From Desulfarculales bacterium UBA696 (GTDB lineage: Bacteria; Desulfobacterota; Syntrophobacteria; Syntrophobacterales; Syntrophobacteraceae), in the NCBI GenBank assembly GCA_002298995.1, contig DBMO01000001.1, forward strand, positions 67,791 to 131,790: a DNA stretch of 64,000 bases, given 5' to 3'. The translations under genes were made by a program, and so were the position numbers. Positions 18,506 to 27,934 of the stretch are shown here, piece after piece (the stretch's first letter is position 1; every line of letters starts with the position of its first letter). The notes beneath the pieces are model-generated. The model was not told the DNA's origin. It saw only the letters and a list, made by a program, of their open reading frames with translations, and made no database searches.

Positions 18506-19927
18506 ATGAGATCTTTATTTAGTAATTGGAGAGCCGGAAGGCCGGTGGTTCTGCTTGCGGTCTGCCTGAGCCTGGTGATGTTCACGGTTGGCTGCGGGAA
18601 GGTGAGGGAAGGAGAAGGGGTTATCCGCGGGATGGAGGAGTACGTTTATGGCTACTCGCTGGTCATGATGGATGTGACCAGGGCGGTGATGACGGCAACG
18701 CCGAATTCCGGTGAGTACAGTGCTCCCATTAACCAGTTCGCCCGACTCCGCACAGTCGTGTCTCCGGATTTCAAGAACGTGGTTCGCATTAGCGTGAACT
18801 CGCTCTGGACGCACGGCTTCCTCGATCTCCAGAAGGAACCGATGATCGTGACCCTTCCAGACACCAATGGTCGCTACATCGTGATGCAGGCGATGAACAT
18901 GTGGACCGACGATTTTGCCTCGGTCGGGACCCGCACCCCTGCAACGAACGCCGGCAATTACCTGATCGCCGGGCCCAGCTGGAACGGTACGGCACCGCCC
19001 GACGTGAAGGCGGTGTTCAGGTGTTCCACGCGTTATGCCTGGGTGTTGGTGCAGATCTCGGCGGGTGGACCTGAGGATTATCCGGCGATCCATAAACTCC
19101 AGGACCAGATTCAGGCCATACCTCTCAGTTCCTGGGGAAAGCCCTATACACCACCCAGAAATGTCCCCGTAGACCCCACCGCCGACATCACGGCGACCCC
19201 TTACGACCAGGTACGCCTGATGACCGGGGAGATGTTCTTTAAGCGACTGGCAGCATTGTTGAAGGACAATCCGCCCTATCCCGACGACACAAAAGCGGTC
19301 GAGGGGCTCAAGAAGATCGGCATCGAATCTGGCAAGGATTTCGATGCGAGCAAGCTCGACGCAGACACCCTCAAGGGCATCAACAAGGCGCCAGGGGTGG
19401 TTTGGCTGAAGTTCGCCCAAGGCGTCTACGAGGCACCGACGGTGAACGGATGGGTTAGCATTTTGAATGTCGGAAGATTTGGCACCGATTACCAGACGCG
19501 GGCTCTGATCGCCTGGATGGGACTGGGCGCTCTGACTTCCGACGACTGCGTCTATCCCTCCGCGTTCCTGGATAGCGACGGCAAAGTTCTGGATGGCGCC
19601 CAAAAATACATTATGCATTTCGAGAAGAACGGTGTGCCCCCTTCACATGTTGGAGTCTGGTCCATTTCACCTTACCGGGAGAACTTTTACGTCCACAACC
19701 CGATTGAGCGTTATGGGCTCCTCTCGGGGATGCCGCTCAAATATAATGCCGACGGCTCGCTCGATGTGTATATCCAGGCCAAATCGCCGGGACCGGACAA
19801 GGAGGTGAACTGGCTGCCCTGTCCGCCGAGCGGCCCGTTCAACCTGACCATCCGCGTTTACCAGCCGAAGAAAGAGCTCCTTGACGGCACTTACAAGCTG
19901 CCGCCCGTCAAGAAGGTGCAGCAATGA
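18506..19927 (+). CDS. DUF1254/DUF1214 lipoprotein
   Basis: A 473-aa protein. Signal peptide with lipobox T-V-G-C (Cys about residue 30), so probably membrane-anchored. The N-terminal DUF1254 domain contains Y-V-Y-G-Y-S-L-V-M-M-D-V-T, and I-V-S-P-D-F is replaced here by T-V-V-S-P-D-F-K-N-V. The C-terminal DUF1214 domain includes F-W-S/V-W-S-I-S-P-Y and I-Q-A-K-S-P-G-P-D-K-E-V-N-W-L-P. GAGGAGAGG precedes the ATG. Function of the family is unknown. The link to the sulfatase is by position only. Confidence 0.9.
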   Translation: MRSLFSNWRAGRPVVLLAVCLSLVMFTVGCGKVREGEGVIRGMEEYVYGYSLVMMDVTRAVMTATPNSGEYSAPINQFARLRTVVSPDFKNVVRISVNSLWTHGFLDLQKEPMIVTLPDTNGRYIVMQAMNMWTDDFASVGTRTPATNAGNYLIAGPSWNGTAPPDVKAVFRCSTRYAWVLVQISAGGPEDYPAIHKLQDQIQAIPLSSWGKPYTPPRNVPVDPTADITATPYDQVRLMTGEMFFKRLAALLKDNPPYPDDTKAVEGLKKIGIESGKDFDASKLDADTLKGINKAPGVVWLKFAQGVYEAPTVNGWVSILNVGRFGTDYQTRALIAWMGLGALTSDDCVYPSAFLDSDGKVLDGAQKYIMHFEKNGVPPSHVGVWSISPYRENFYVHNPIERYGLLSGMPLKYNADGSLDVYIQAKSPGPDKEVNWLPCPPSGPFNLTIRVYQPKKELLDGTYKLPPVKKVQQ

Positions 19928-19990
19928 GTCCAACGTCGACATCAGCCCGACGGCTTTAAATACGAGGAGTCGAAGCATGGAGAAAGAGTT

Positions 19991-20344
19991 ATGAAAAAGA
20001 TGCTTGCCCTCGCCGCTGCAGGCGAAGCGGCGACGGGCTTGGTTTTGCTGGTCTATCCGCCAATTGTCGTGCGGCTGCTGTTCGGCGCGGACATCGCCGG
20101 TGCCGGCATCGTGATGAGCCGCATTGCAGGCATCACCCTGATCGCATTAGGGGTCGCTTGCTGGCCGGGTCCGCCGCTAGTAGGCATGTTGACCTACAGC
20201 GCGGTCGTTGCGCTATACCTTGCCTACGTCGGCTTCGCGGGCGGTTTGACCGGCATACTACTGTGGCCGGCGGTCGTCCTACACGTGATCCTGACTGCAC
20301 TTTTGACTCGGGCATCAATAAGCGGCAAGGAGACGAAAACATAG
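19991..20344 (+). CDS. Small four-helix membrane protein, unknown function
   Basis: A 117-aa very hydrophobic protein with about four membrane segments and a short basic C-terminus (S-G-K-E-T-K-T). GGAGAAAGAG precedes the ATG. It has some resemblance to DoxX-like small membrane proteins, but no diagnostic motif is visible. It lies between the two DUF1254 genes on the same strand. Confidence 0.7.
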   Translation: MKKMLALAAAGEAATGLVLLVYPPIVVRLLFGADIAGAGIVMSRIAGITLIALGVACWPGPPLVGMLTYSAVVALYLAYVGFAGGLTGILLWPAVVLHVILTALLTRASISGKETKT

Positions 20345-20570
20345 AGGAACAGACCGTGCCCGCCTGGCCTTATCCGTAACGGGTCGCACTTTAGACCATA
20401 GCAGTGTTTCTTCGTAGCGCAGAGGGCAAGTCGGAAAGGCATCTTATCTCACTTAGTGCCGGAATTTCGTTATGATTTCAGATAGTCCAAAAGCCGATTT
20501 TGGCTAGGTGGCATGACCCATTGTTTCGGCCGGAATCGAGCACTACCGAAAAACCGGGTAAGGAGCATTT

Positions 20571-20647
20571 TTCGGGCAAGAATCCCGATCTCAACATGCA
20601 GTTTTGATGCATAGCGCAGAAATTGACGCATTAATCCGCCAATTCCA
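20571..20647. repeat. Dispersed repeat, copy 1
   Basis: About 75 bp closely similar (roughly four in five bases by eye) to 25981-26053 in the same orientation. The shared core includes CGATCTCAACATGC and GATGCAT-GCGCAGAA. This copy carries in-frame stops and sits just upstream of the DUF1254 gene. It is likely a relic of a small mobile element. The remainder of the 20345-20668 gap shows nothing else recognisable. Confidence 0.55.
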
Positions 20648-20705
20648 CACAAAGGGAGATACAAAATCATGAAACCACTGAAAAGCCCTCGCCCTCGCCT
20701 TCACG

Positions 20706-22082
20706 ATGGCATTCGTCGCGTCTTCCCTATTCACGGTGGCCCGAGCCCAAACCAGCGTTACACCCGTAGAGGCACGCGCCATCACCAAGGAAGCCTACAT
20801 CTACGGCTACCCGATGGTGGATGCCTACCGCGTCCAATACGGCTACTTCGTGGATCGGCAGAATCCCGAATTCAAAGTGCCCTGGAACCAGATTCGCAAC
20901 ATCCCTCACGTCTATACGCCGGAGGACAAGGCAATTGTGTCGCCCAACTCGGATACGCCGTACTCTATGGTTGGCATGGACCTGCGCACCGAACCATTGG
21001 TACTCACTGTGCCGCAGATAGAGAAAAAACGTTATTTCAGCGTCCAGCTAATTGACGAATACACCTTCAACTTCGATTACATCGGGAGTCGCACCACCGG
21101 CAACGACGGCGGTAGCTTTCTCGTTGCGGGGCCTAACTGGAAAGGCAAGGCACCTAAGGGGGTGAAGAAAATATTTCGCTCTGAGACTGAGTTGGCGTTT
21201 GCCGTGTATCGGACGCAGTTGTTCAATCCGGGCGACATCGACAACGTGAAGAAGGTCCAGTCCGGAGACAAAGTGCAACCACTATCGGAATTTTTGCGTC
21301 AAGCTGCACCCAAGCCCGCTCCGGCGATTGATTTCATCAAGCCGCTCACGCCCGAGACACAGAAAACCTCACCCGAATTTTTCAACATCCTGAACTTCAT
21401 CCTGCAAGTCTGCCCGACGAATTCGTCAGAGAAAGAACTCATGGCGCGTTTCGCCAAGATTGGTGTCGGCGCGGGGCAGACCTTCGACGCTGGAAAGCTC
21501 TCGCCCGAAATGAAGACTGCCATCGAGCAGGGCATGGCCGACGCCTGGACCGAGTTCGCGGACTTTAAGAAGAGCCGAGTTGATACGGGACAAGTGACCT
21601 CTGGCGACATGTTCGGCACGCGTCAGTATCTGAAGAACAATTACCTCTACCGCATGGCCGCCGGTGTGATCGGCCTCTATGGTAATTCGAAGCAGGAAGC
21701 GATGTATCCGTTCTATGGCGTCGATTCCGACAGGCAGTCGCTGGTTGGGACTAACCGCTACACCTTGCGCTTTGCGCCGGGAGAGCTACCGCCCGTCAAC
21801 GCATTTTGGTCCCTGACGATGTACGAAATGCCGCAGAGCCTACTCTATGCGAATCCGCTCAACCGCTACCTGATCAACTCGCCGATGCTGCCGCAGTTGC
21901 AGCGCGACGCCGATGGCGGGCTAACGTTAATTATCCAGAACGAATCACCCAGCAAGGATAAGGAAGCCAACTGGCTGCCAGCGCCGAAGGGGCCATTTGT
22001 AATGGCCATGCGCCTTTACTGGCCGAAAGACGAAGCGCTCGATGGCAAGTGGACCGCGCCCCCGCTGAAGCGGATGCAATAG
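20706..22082 (+). CDS. DUF1254/DUF1214 exported protein with probable frameshift in signal peptide
   Basis: A 458-aa protein from the ATG at 20706: DUF1254 (I-T-K-E-A-Y-I-Y-G-Y-P-M-V-D-A-Y, then S-P-N-S-D-T-P-Y-S) and DUF1214 (F-W-S-L-T-M-Y-E-M-P, then W-L-P-A-P-K-G-P-F). The 20706 start lacks a ribosome site. AAAGGGAG at 20651-20658 instead serves the ATG at 20669, whose frame is shifted by one base. Removing one A from the AAAA run at 20681-20684 joins M-K-P-L-K to A-L-A-L-A-F-T-M-A-F, a perfect signal peptide ending A-R-A-Q. This could be a disabled gene, a phase-variable site or a base-call error. Paralogue of 18506-19927. Confidence 0.88.
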   Translation: MAFVASSLFTVARAQTSVTPVEARAITKEAYIYGYPMVDAYRVQYGYFVDRQNPEFKVPWNQIRNIPHVYTPEDKAIVSPNSDTPYSMVGMDLRTEPLVLTVPQIEKKRYFSVQLIDEYTFNFDYIGSRTTGNDGGSFLVAGPNWKGKAPKGVKKIFRSETELAFAVYRTQLFNPGDIDNVKKVQSGDKVQPLSEFLRQAAPKPAPAIDFIKPLTPETQKTSPEFFNILNFILQVCPTNSSEKELMARFAKIGVGAGQTFDAGKLSPEMKTAIEQGMADAWTEFADFKKSRVDTGQVTSGDMFGTRQYLKNNYLYRMAAGVIGLYGNSKQEAMYPFYGVDSDRQSLVGTNRYTLRFAPGELPPVNAFWSLTMYEMPQSLLYANPLNRYLINSPMLPQLQRDADGGLTLIIQNESPSKDKEANWLPAPKGPFVMAMRLYWPKDEALDGKWTAPPLKRMQ

Positions 22083-22418
22083 AACAACTGATCGCGCTGA
22101 GTGTTGCCGATGGTCAGGGCAGCGAACCCATAAAGATTGAGACGGCTCCATGCTTTTTGGGGGTCGTCTCATTCCTTTCTTCAAAAAGCCGAAGGGGGGT
22201 GCTCTACAGTCTCAAGCACAAATGCAAGATGTCTCTCCTCAACAGCGTTCTGATGGGGGTTCTCCAGAACCTTTCTATGTCTGGATCATACCTGCATTTT
22301 TCCTCTTTCCGAAAACACTGGGTAAATTGGATATGGGCTGGAGGCAGAAGTCCCCAGCCGCCTTCGGGGATGGTGCTCCCGGGTTGCCCGCCGCAGCGGT
22401 GGCACGCAAAGGAGATGG

Positions 22419-22661
22419 ATGAGGTGGGCTGGCAGGCAAGAGTGTCGGCAGCTTGATGCCCCGTTACGTGGCGTTAAATCTGAGTCCATGGAAGAGGCAT
22501 GCAAGAAAGCCGACCAAGTTATTGGTGATGAAGCGATCAAGACGGCCATGCGGGGTGGATCAGAGTATTAAGCCGACTTTCCCGACGAAATCATCGAAGC
22601 TTTGCTGGTTACCGCAATCAAACTGGCCCCGATGTGTCCCCTCGAAGCTAAGGGACTCTGA
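22419..22661 (+). pseudogene. Interrupted short ORF, possible gene relic
   Basis: From the ATG at 22419 a 50-codon frame with plausible soluble-protein composition (E-E-A-C-K-K-A-D-Q-V-I-G-D-E-A-I-K) ends in a TAA at 22569. The same frame continues with F-P-D-E-I-I-E-A-L-L-V-T-A to a TGA at 22659. No family recognised. The surrounding 22083-23055 region holds no other supportable gene. Confidence 0.2.
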
Positions 22662-23055
22662 GTCACAAGCATAAAATTAAATGAATCCATTATCTTGTAG
22701 GTTTTTTGTAAATCTTTGGTCAGTCTAGAGATCCCCGTTTTCTTTGACCGCCTCTTGATGGCGTAATTTTCCGTAAGTCAAAAGTTGGGGCCCTTTGATA
22801 AAGATGCAAGTGCAAAGGCCCATTCAAAAAATGTCATAATTCCTAATGTGGATTCAACCATCGGGGAGCCCTCTACGCATACTCACTCGCCCGAAAGTCA
22901 CCGAAGATCTGCCGCCCGGGGGATTCTCCTGCCATTTCGATAGCGCGAAAACAAAAAACCTAATGACGGCTGAGTTGATCACAATATGACGAAAAGCAAC
23001 GCAAGCTCGGAATTAAACAGTTCCTATCTTTAAATCAAAGACAGGAGTTCAAAAA

Positions 23056-24063
23056 ATGCAGAAACGCAAACTCGGAAAAAGCAATTTGGAAGTCTCGGCC
23101 ATCGGGCTCGGCTGCATGGGAATGAGCTTTTCCTACGGCCCGCCCAAAGACAAACAGGAGATGACCGCTCTTCTCCGGGCAGCCGTCGAACGCTGCATCA
23201 CATTCTTCGATACCGCCGAAGTCTACGGTCCGTACACCAACGAAGAGCTTGTTGGTGAAGCCCTCGCTCCATTCCGCAATCAGGTGATGATCGCCACCAA
23301 GTTCGGGTTCGACCTCAATCCGCATCTCGATCCCCGCGGGATGAAGGGTTTGCCGGGGCTGAACAGCCGTCCGGAGCACATCAAACAGGTCGCCGAGGGC
23401 TCGCTCAAACGGCTCAAGGTCGATGCTATCGATTTGTTCTATCAACACCGCGTTGACCCGGCCGTGCCGATCGAAGACGTGGCGGGGGCGGTGAAAGACC
23501 TGATTCGGGAAGGCAAGGTAAAGCACTTCGGTCTCTCAGAAGCGGGAGTAAAAACCATCCGCCGCGCCCACGCCGTCCAGCCGCTCACCGCCCTCCAGAG
23601 CGAATACTCGCTGTGGACGAGAACGCCTGAGAAGGAAGTGCTTCCGATCCTTGAAGAACTCGGAATCGGCTTTGTCCCCTACAGTCCCCTCGGCAAAGGT
23701 TTTCTCACGGGGAAGATGGACGAGAAAACGACCTTCGATAGCTCCGATTTTCGCAGCACCCTGCCTCGCTTCACCCCCGAGGCGCTCAAGGCGAACCAGG
23801 CCCTGATCGAGCTGCTCGCCAAGATCGGCGAGCTGAAGAAGGCGACGCCCGCCCAGATCGCACTCGCGTGGCTTCTGGCCCAGAAGCCGTGGATTGTTCC
23901 AATCCCGGGCACCACAAAGCTGCATCGCCTGGACGAGAATATCGGAGGGGTAGCAATCGAACTTACGACCGACGACCTGCGGGAGATCGATAGCGCCTCC
24001 TCGAAGATCACGGTGCATGGTGCCCGTTACCCCGAAAAACTGGAGCAAATGACCGGTCTTTGA
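23056..24063 (+). CDS. Aldo/keto reductase
   Basis: A 335-aa NADPH-dependent oxidoreductase of the AKR fold. It starts M-Q-K-R-K-L-G-K-S-N-L-E-V-S and carries the catalytic tetrad D52 and Y57 (F-F-D-T-A-E-V-Y-G), K82 (I-A-T-K-F-G) and H131 (Y-Q-H-R-V-D). The NADP-binding end is I-P-I-P-G-T-T-K. It resembles the AKR11/13-type stress-response reductases. CAGGAG precedes the ATG. It is followed by a cupin and an alcohol dehydrogenase on the same strand, about 95 and 120 nt apart, a small redox/detoxification group. Confidence 0.95.
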   Translation: MQKRKLGKSNLEVSAIGLGCMGMSFSYGPPKDKQEMTALLRAAVERCITFFDTAEVYGPYTNEELVGEALAPFRNQVMIATKFGFDLNPHLDPRGMKGLPGLNSRPEHIKQVAEGSLKRLKVDAIDLFYQHRVDPAVPIEDVAGAVKDLIREGKVKHFGLSEAGVKTIRRAHAVQPLTALQSEYSLWTRTPEKEVLPILEELGIGFVPYSPLGKGFLTGKMDEKTTFDSSDFRSTLPRFTPEALKANQALIELLAKIGELKKATPAQIALAWLLAQKPWIVPIPGTTKLHRLDENIGGVAIELTTDDLREIDSASSKITVHGARYPEKLEQMTGL

Positions 24064-24158
24064 GCGAAAAAATCTGTTCTCTGGTTATATTCCGGTCGCC
24101 GCCGCGGCCTAAAAGCGCAGGCCAAACGACTGCCGGCGCCAGATAAGGAATTCAGAAA

Positions 24159-24554
24159 ATGGAAATCAAAAGAAGTGGCTCACAGCCCTCCAGCAAGGGA
24201 CCGGCGGAGTATTTTACCGGCACTGTGCGCATTGACCCCCTCTTCCAGGCAAATGATCCCGCGCGCGCGCTCGGCGCAAGTGTCACGTTCGAGCCCGGCG
24301 CCCGCACTGCATGGCACACCCACCCGCTTGGTCAGATACTGATAGTGACAGCCGGCTGCGGTCTCGTGCAGCGATGGGGAGGCCGGGTGGAGGAAATTCG
24401 GCCGGGTGATGTTGTCTGGATACCGCCGGGTGAGAAACACTGGCACGGCGCAACAGCAACCACTGCCATGACGCACATCGCCATTCAGGAACAACTCGAC
24501 GGTAAAGTTGTCGAGTGGATGGAAAAGGTCGGCGACGAGCAATACCGCAAGTGA
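24159..24554 (+). CDS. Cupin-domain protein
   Basis: A 131-aa single-cupin protein. Metal-ligand motif 1 is W-H-T-H-P-L-G-Q (H53, H55, with Q59 in the usual Glu position). Motif 2 is P-G-E-K-H-W-H-G. It resembles the small 'quercetin dioxygenase-like' cupins often found beside AKR and alcohol dehydrogenase genes. AAGGAATT precedes the ATG. The reaction is unknown. Confidence 0.9.
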   Translation: MEIKRSGSQPSSKGPAEYFTGTVRIDPLFQANDPARALGASVTFEPGARTAWHTHPLGQILIVTAGCGLVQRWGGRVEEIRPGDVVWIPPGEKHWHGATATTAMTHIAIQEQLDGKVVEWMEKVGDEQYRK

Positions 24555-24676
24555 TTTTACGCCTTTTAAGGAAGACGGCACGGTAAGTATTATATTTGGC
24601 ACAGTTCGGGGTTCGGCGAAAAAAACCGCTATGGTGGGCGCACAAACCCGAAAGAATCGAATGAAGGAGTCGAAAG

Positions 24677-25711
24677 ATGAAAGCGACAATTTTTCACGCG
24701 CCTGGGGATTTGCGCGTTGAGAAAGTCCCCGACCCGGTAATCAAGGAACCGAGCGACGCGATTGTTCGTGTGACCCACGCCTGCATCTGCGGATCGGACC
24801 TGTGGTTTTACCGGGGGCTTACGCCCTACGAGCCGGGCTGGCGGACGGGACATGAGTGGATGGGAATTGTCGAGGAAGTCGGTCCCGGGGTCCGCGCCAT
24901 CAGGAAGGGAGACCGCGTGATTGCCCCTTTCGCTTTTTCCGACGGAGACTGTGAATTCTGCCGGAAAGGCCTGCAGACCTCATGCATTCACGCTGGTTTC
25001 TGGGGAATGAAAAACGACGGAGGTCAGGGTGAAATGGTTCGCGCCCCTTATGCCGACTCCACTTTGGTGGTTTTGCCCCAAAGCATCGAAAATGATGCCG
25101 CGATGCTGAAATCCGTACTGCCCCTCACCGACGTAATGGGGACCGGGCACCATGCGGCAGTCTCCGCCGGCGTCCGCAAAGGCGCGACAGTTGCCGTTGT
25201 TGGAGACGGCGCGGTGGGATTGTGCGGCGTCCTTGCGGCGCGCAGGCTCGGCGCAGAGCGTATCATCGTCCTGGGTCACCGGGCCGGACGCATGGAACTG
25301 GCCCAAGGATTCGGGGCAACCGACCTCGTCATGAGCAGCGGCGATGAAGCAATTGGCCGGGTGCTGGAAATGACCAAAGGCGGGGCCGAAGCCGTGCTCG
25401 AATGCGTTGGAACGAGCGATTCCCTGAACACCGCGATAGGTATCTGCCGCCCTGGTTGCAGAGTGGGCTATGTTGGGGTGCCCCATCACGGCTCGGGCAT
25501 GGATATCACAAAAATGTTCTTCCAGAACATTGCCTTGCACGGCGGAGTTGCGCCGGTGCGCGCCTATATCCCCGAACTTCTGGCCGATGTGCTGGCCGGC
25601 CGGCTCGATCCTTCCCCGGTCCTGGACCTCACGGTCGACCTCGCCGGCGTGCCCGAGGGCTACCTGGCTATGGATACGCGTAAGGCCATCAAGGTAATGG
25701 TCACCCTGTGA
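24677..25711 (+). CDS. Zinc-dependent alcohol dehydrogenase (MDR family)
   Basis: A 344-aa medium-chain dehydrogenase. Catalytic zinc ligands are C38 (C-I-C-G-S-D) and H59-E60 (G-H-E-W-M-G). The structural-zinc loop S-D-G-D-C-E-F-C-R-K-G-L-Q-T-S-C has three Cys, with an acidic residue in place of the first. The nucleotide-binding loop is V-G-D-G-A-V-G. It is probably NAD(P)-linked oxidation of an alcohol or aldehyde. GAAGGAG precedes the ATG. Located third in the AKR-cupin-ADH group. Confidence 0.93.
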   Translation: MKATIFHAPGDLRVEKVPDPVIKEPSDAIVRVTHACICGSDLWFYRGLTPYEPGWRTGHEWMGIVEEVGPGVRAIRKGDRVIAPFAFSDGDCEFCRKGLQTSCIHAGFWGMKNDGGQGEMVRAPYADSTLVVLPQSIENDAAMLKSVLPLTDVMGTGHHAAVSAGVRKGATVAVVGDGAVGLCGVLAARRLGAERIIVLGHRAGRMELAQGFGATDLVMSSGDEAIGRVLEMTKGGAEAVLECVGTSDSLNTAIGICRPGCRVGYVGVPHHGSGMDITKMFFQNIALHGGVAPVRAYIPELLADVLAGRLDPSPVLDLTVDLAGVPEGYLAMDTRKAIKVMVTL

Positions 25712-25980
25712 CCCTGAAGTTCCGAGCCCCTGTTTTGCTTCACCAGCAATGGAGATCTTTGGGCGCAAAGCAAGAGATGGAAACGCGCATTCCGCCGATC
25801 GCGTCTTGGAGCTTATCACCTCTCTGGTTGAACGCTGCCGGTCTTGGTTCAAGCAGCTTTGGCTCCGGGGATGGAGGTGCGTCCTGAAATCGCAAAAACG
25901 GATCTCACTGAGATATCTTTTGTAAGTACGCTCTGAAAATCGTATGGTCATTATGGGTTTCAGGGTGGCGGAAGTTGTTC

Positions 25981-26053
25981 TCGGGCAAAAATCCGATCTC
26001 AACATGCGGTTCGGATGCATGGCGCAGAAGTTGGTGCATTACTCCGGATTCCA
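25981..26053. repeat. Dispersed repeat, copy 2
   Basis: Second copy of the repeat at 20571-20647, same orientation. Here it lies between the alcohol dehydrogenase and the radical SAM gene. The rest of the 25712-26158 gap shows no gene. The repeat marks a junction between GC-rich host-like DNA and the AT-rich radical SAM gene. Confidence 0.55.
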
Positions 26054-26158
26054 TCATCTTTGCGTGAAGGCCATCAAACAGGCCGCGGTTGCGTCACTGG
26101 ACCGGCGATAGCGGAAAGAAATGTCCCGGTATCGATAAACCAGATTCAGGAGAATAAT

Positions 26159-27649
26159 TTGAAAATAGCCTTTATCATCCCTAAAAATGGCTCCGACAAC
26201 GGTAGTAGTTTCTACGATTATAAATTTTATTCAACATTTCTGCTCTCCAAAAAGTATATTTCGTATCTATTGGCAATTCCCACATTAGCTGCACTAACGC
26301 CAGATAAGCATGACGTGAGAATATTCGATGAAAACATAGAAGATATTGATTACGAATGGAAAGCGGACATAGCTGGAATAAGTGTACGAACGATGTTCGC
26401 CAAGAGAGCCTACAGCATATCTGAAACATTTCGCAAATTAGGCGTCAAGACCGTTTTGGGGGGTATCCATCCCTCCATGTGCCCGGATGAGGCACTCCAA
26501 TATTGCGACAGCGTAGTTATCGGAGAGGCTGAACATGTCTGGAGCAAGCTCCTGAAGGATGCCGAGGATGGAAACCTGCAAAGCATTTACAAAAGCGACA
26601 AATCTGTTGATTTAAAACTTCAGCCCGCTCCTGATAGATCGCCCCTTTCCAAGCAACGATACCTGTCTGATATTATACAGACTGCGAAAGGATGTCCATT
26701 CCACTGTGAGTTCTGTTCAGTACATGCCTTTGATGGACAGAAAATAAGAACCAAAACTGTTGACCAAGTGACAAGAGAGATACAGGGTATTAACAGTAAC
26801 TCCAACGCACCTTATAAAACGAAAAAATCGATATTTTTCGTAGATGACAATATCATTGCAGATAAGCACTTCGCCATGGAATTGTTTCGTGCGCTCACTC
26901 CATTTAACATCAACTGGATGTGTCAGGCATCAATCAACATTTCAGAAGAGGAGGAAATCCTCAAAGCGATGAGGAAGAGTGGGTGTGGCGCAATCTTCAT
27001 TGGATTTGAATCTATATCTAAAGATAATCTCGAAAGTATGCACAAATCTGTTAATGTTAAGTATAATTACCTTGATGCCGTTAAAAAAATCCAATCGCAT
27101 GGGATATTGGTTCATGCTTCCTTCATACTGGGGTATGATTTCGATAGCGACAGGTCATTTGATGAGCTTATAGAGTTTATTCAGGAAGCAAATCTTTTAA
27201 TGCCACTTGTTAATATCCTTACGCCTTTTCCGGGAACTAAATTGTTCAGCCGCTTAGAATCCGAGGGCCGGATAATGCATAGAGATTGGGATAAGTACGA
27301 TAGCAGACATGTTGTGTTTAAACCTATGAATATGTCTGAGGGAGAGCTACTTGAAGGGTACAGAAAGGTCGTTAGATCGATATACTCTCATGAGTCCATC
27401 TATAGACGTTTGACTCATTACTGGGATATCGATTTTTGGAGATATCCCAATTTGCACGATCCGGTAAAGAATAAATATCGCCTCCTTTTCGCCGCACGCC
27501 TTTTCAGTCTGCTCTTGTCGACCAATATTAAGCGATCTAAGCTTATATTAAAGTTGTTACCCAGATCGTTTGATAGTCGTGCCAGGATATCAACGCTTTT
27601 GACACTAATGTCTTATAATGATTTCGCTTGCAGCTTGAAGGATGGTTAG
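26159..27649 (+). CDS. B12-binding radical SAM protein
   Basis: About 496 aa from the TTG at 26159, chosen because AGGAG lies 6 nt upstream and the protein then begins L-K-I-A-F-I-I-P, a normal first strand of a cobalamin-binding domain. The N-terminal domain (about 1-150) includes V-L-G-G-I-H-P-S. The radical SAM domain has the cluster motif C-P-F-H-C-E-F-C, then F-V-D-D-N and the G-C-G-A-I-F-I-G-F-E-S segment. It is AT-rich compared with its neighbours, suggesting horizontal transfer. It stands alone with no pathway partner, so the substrate is unknown; methyltransferase or ring-rearrangement chemistry is typical of this class. Confidence 0.9.
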   Translation: MKIAFIIPKNGSDNGSSFYDYKFYSTFLLSKKYISYLLAIPTLAALTPDKHDVRIFDENIEDIDYEWKADIAGISVRTMFAKRAYSISETFRKLGVKTVLGGIHPSMCPDEALQYCDSVVIGEAEHVWSKLLKDAEDGNLQSIYKSDKSVDLKLQPAPDRSPLSKQRYLSDIIQTAKGCPFHCEFCSVHAFDGQKIRTKTVDQVTREIQGINSNSNAPYKTKKSIFFVDDNIIADKHFAMELFRALTPFNINWMCQASINISEEEEILKAMRKSGCGAIFIGFESISKDNLESMHKSVNVKYNYLDAVKKIQSHGILVHASFILGYDFDSDRSFDELIEFIQEANLLMPLVNILTPFPGTKLFSRLESEGRIMHRDWDKYDSRHVVFKPMNMSEGELLEGYRKVVRSIYSHESIYRRLTHYWDIDFWRYPNLHDPVKNKYRLLFAARLFSLLLSTNIKRSKLILKLLPRSFDSRARISTLLTLMSYNDFACSLKDG

Positions 27650-27934
27650 GCTATCAGCATTGTACATGATACCGCAAGTAGATTCAAAATTCGCAGCCGC
27701 TCGATCAAATGCGAAGCTGGTTCAAGCCATTTCTGATCGGACCCATTTCGCATCGGCATTGCTGCTGCCCTTATACCCTTCAACACCATATCCGTTATAT
27801 ATTCGCTCCGCAATTGACGCCTCATGTGTTTTCCAATAGGTGGAATGAGTAAAGCTCACTGTGTCCATTGAGTGTAGTTATCCGCGGGACCGGCTCGGCA
27901 TGCCCGTGCTGGTGTTGGGGCGCTAAACGGCACT

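Noticed and set aside
22150..22422. 90-codon frame in the gap after the DUF1254 gene
   Set aside because: Composition resembles non-coding DNA and no start signal is present; may be part of decayed sequence.
27642..27839. 65-codon frame after the radical SAM gene
   Set aside because: No ribosome site, no family, low-complexity hydrophobic end.
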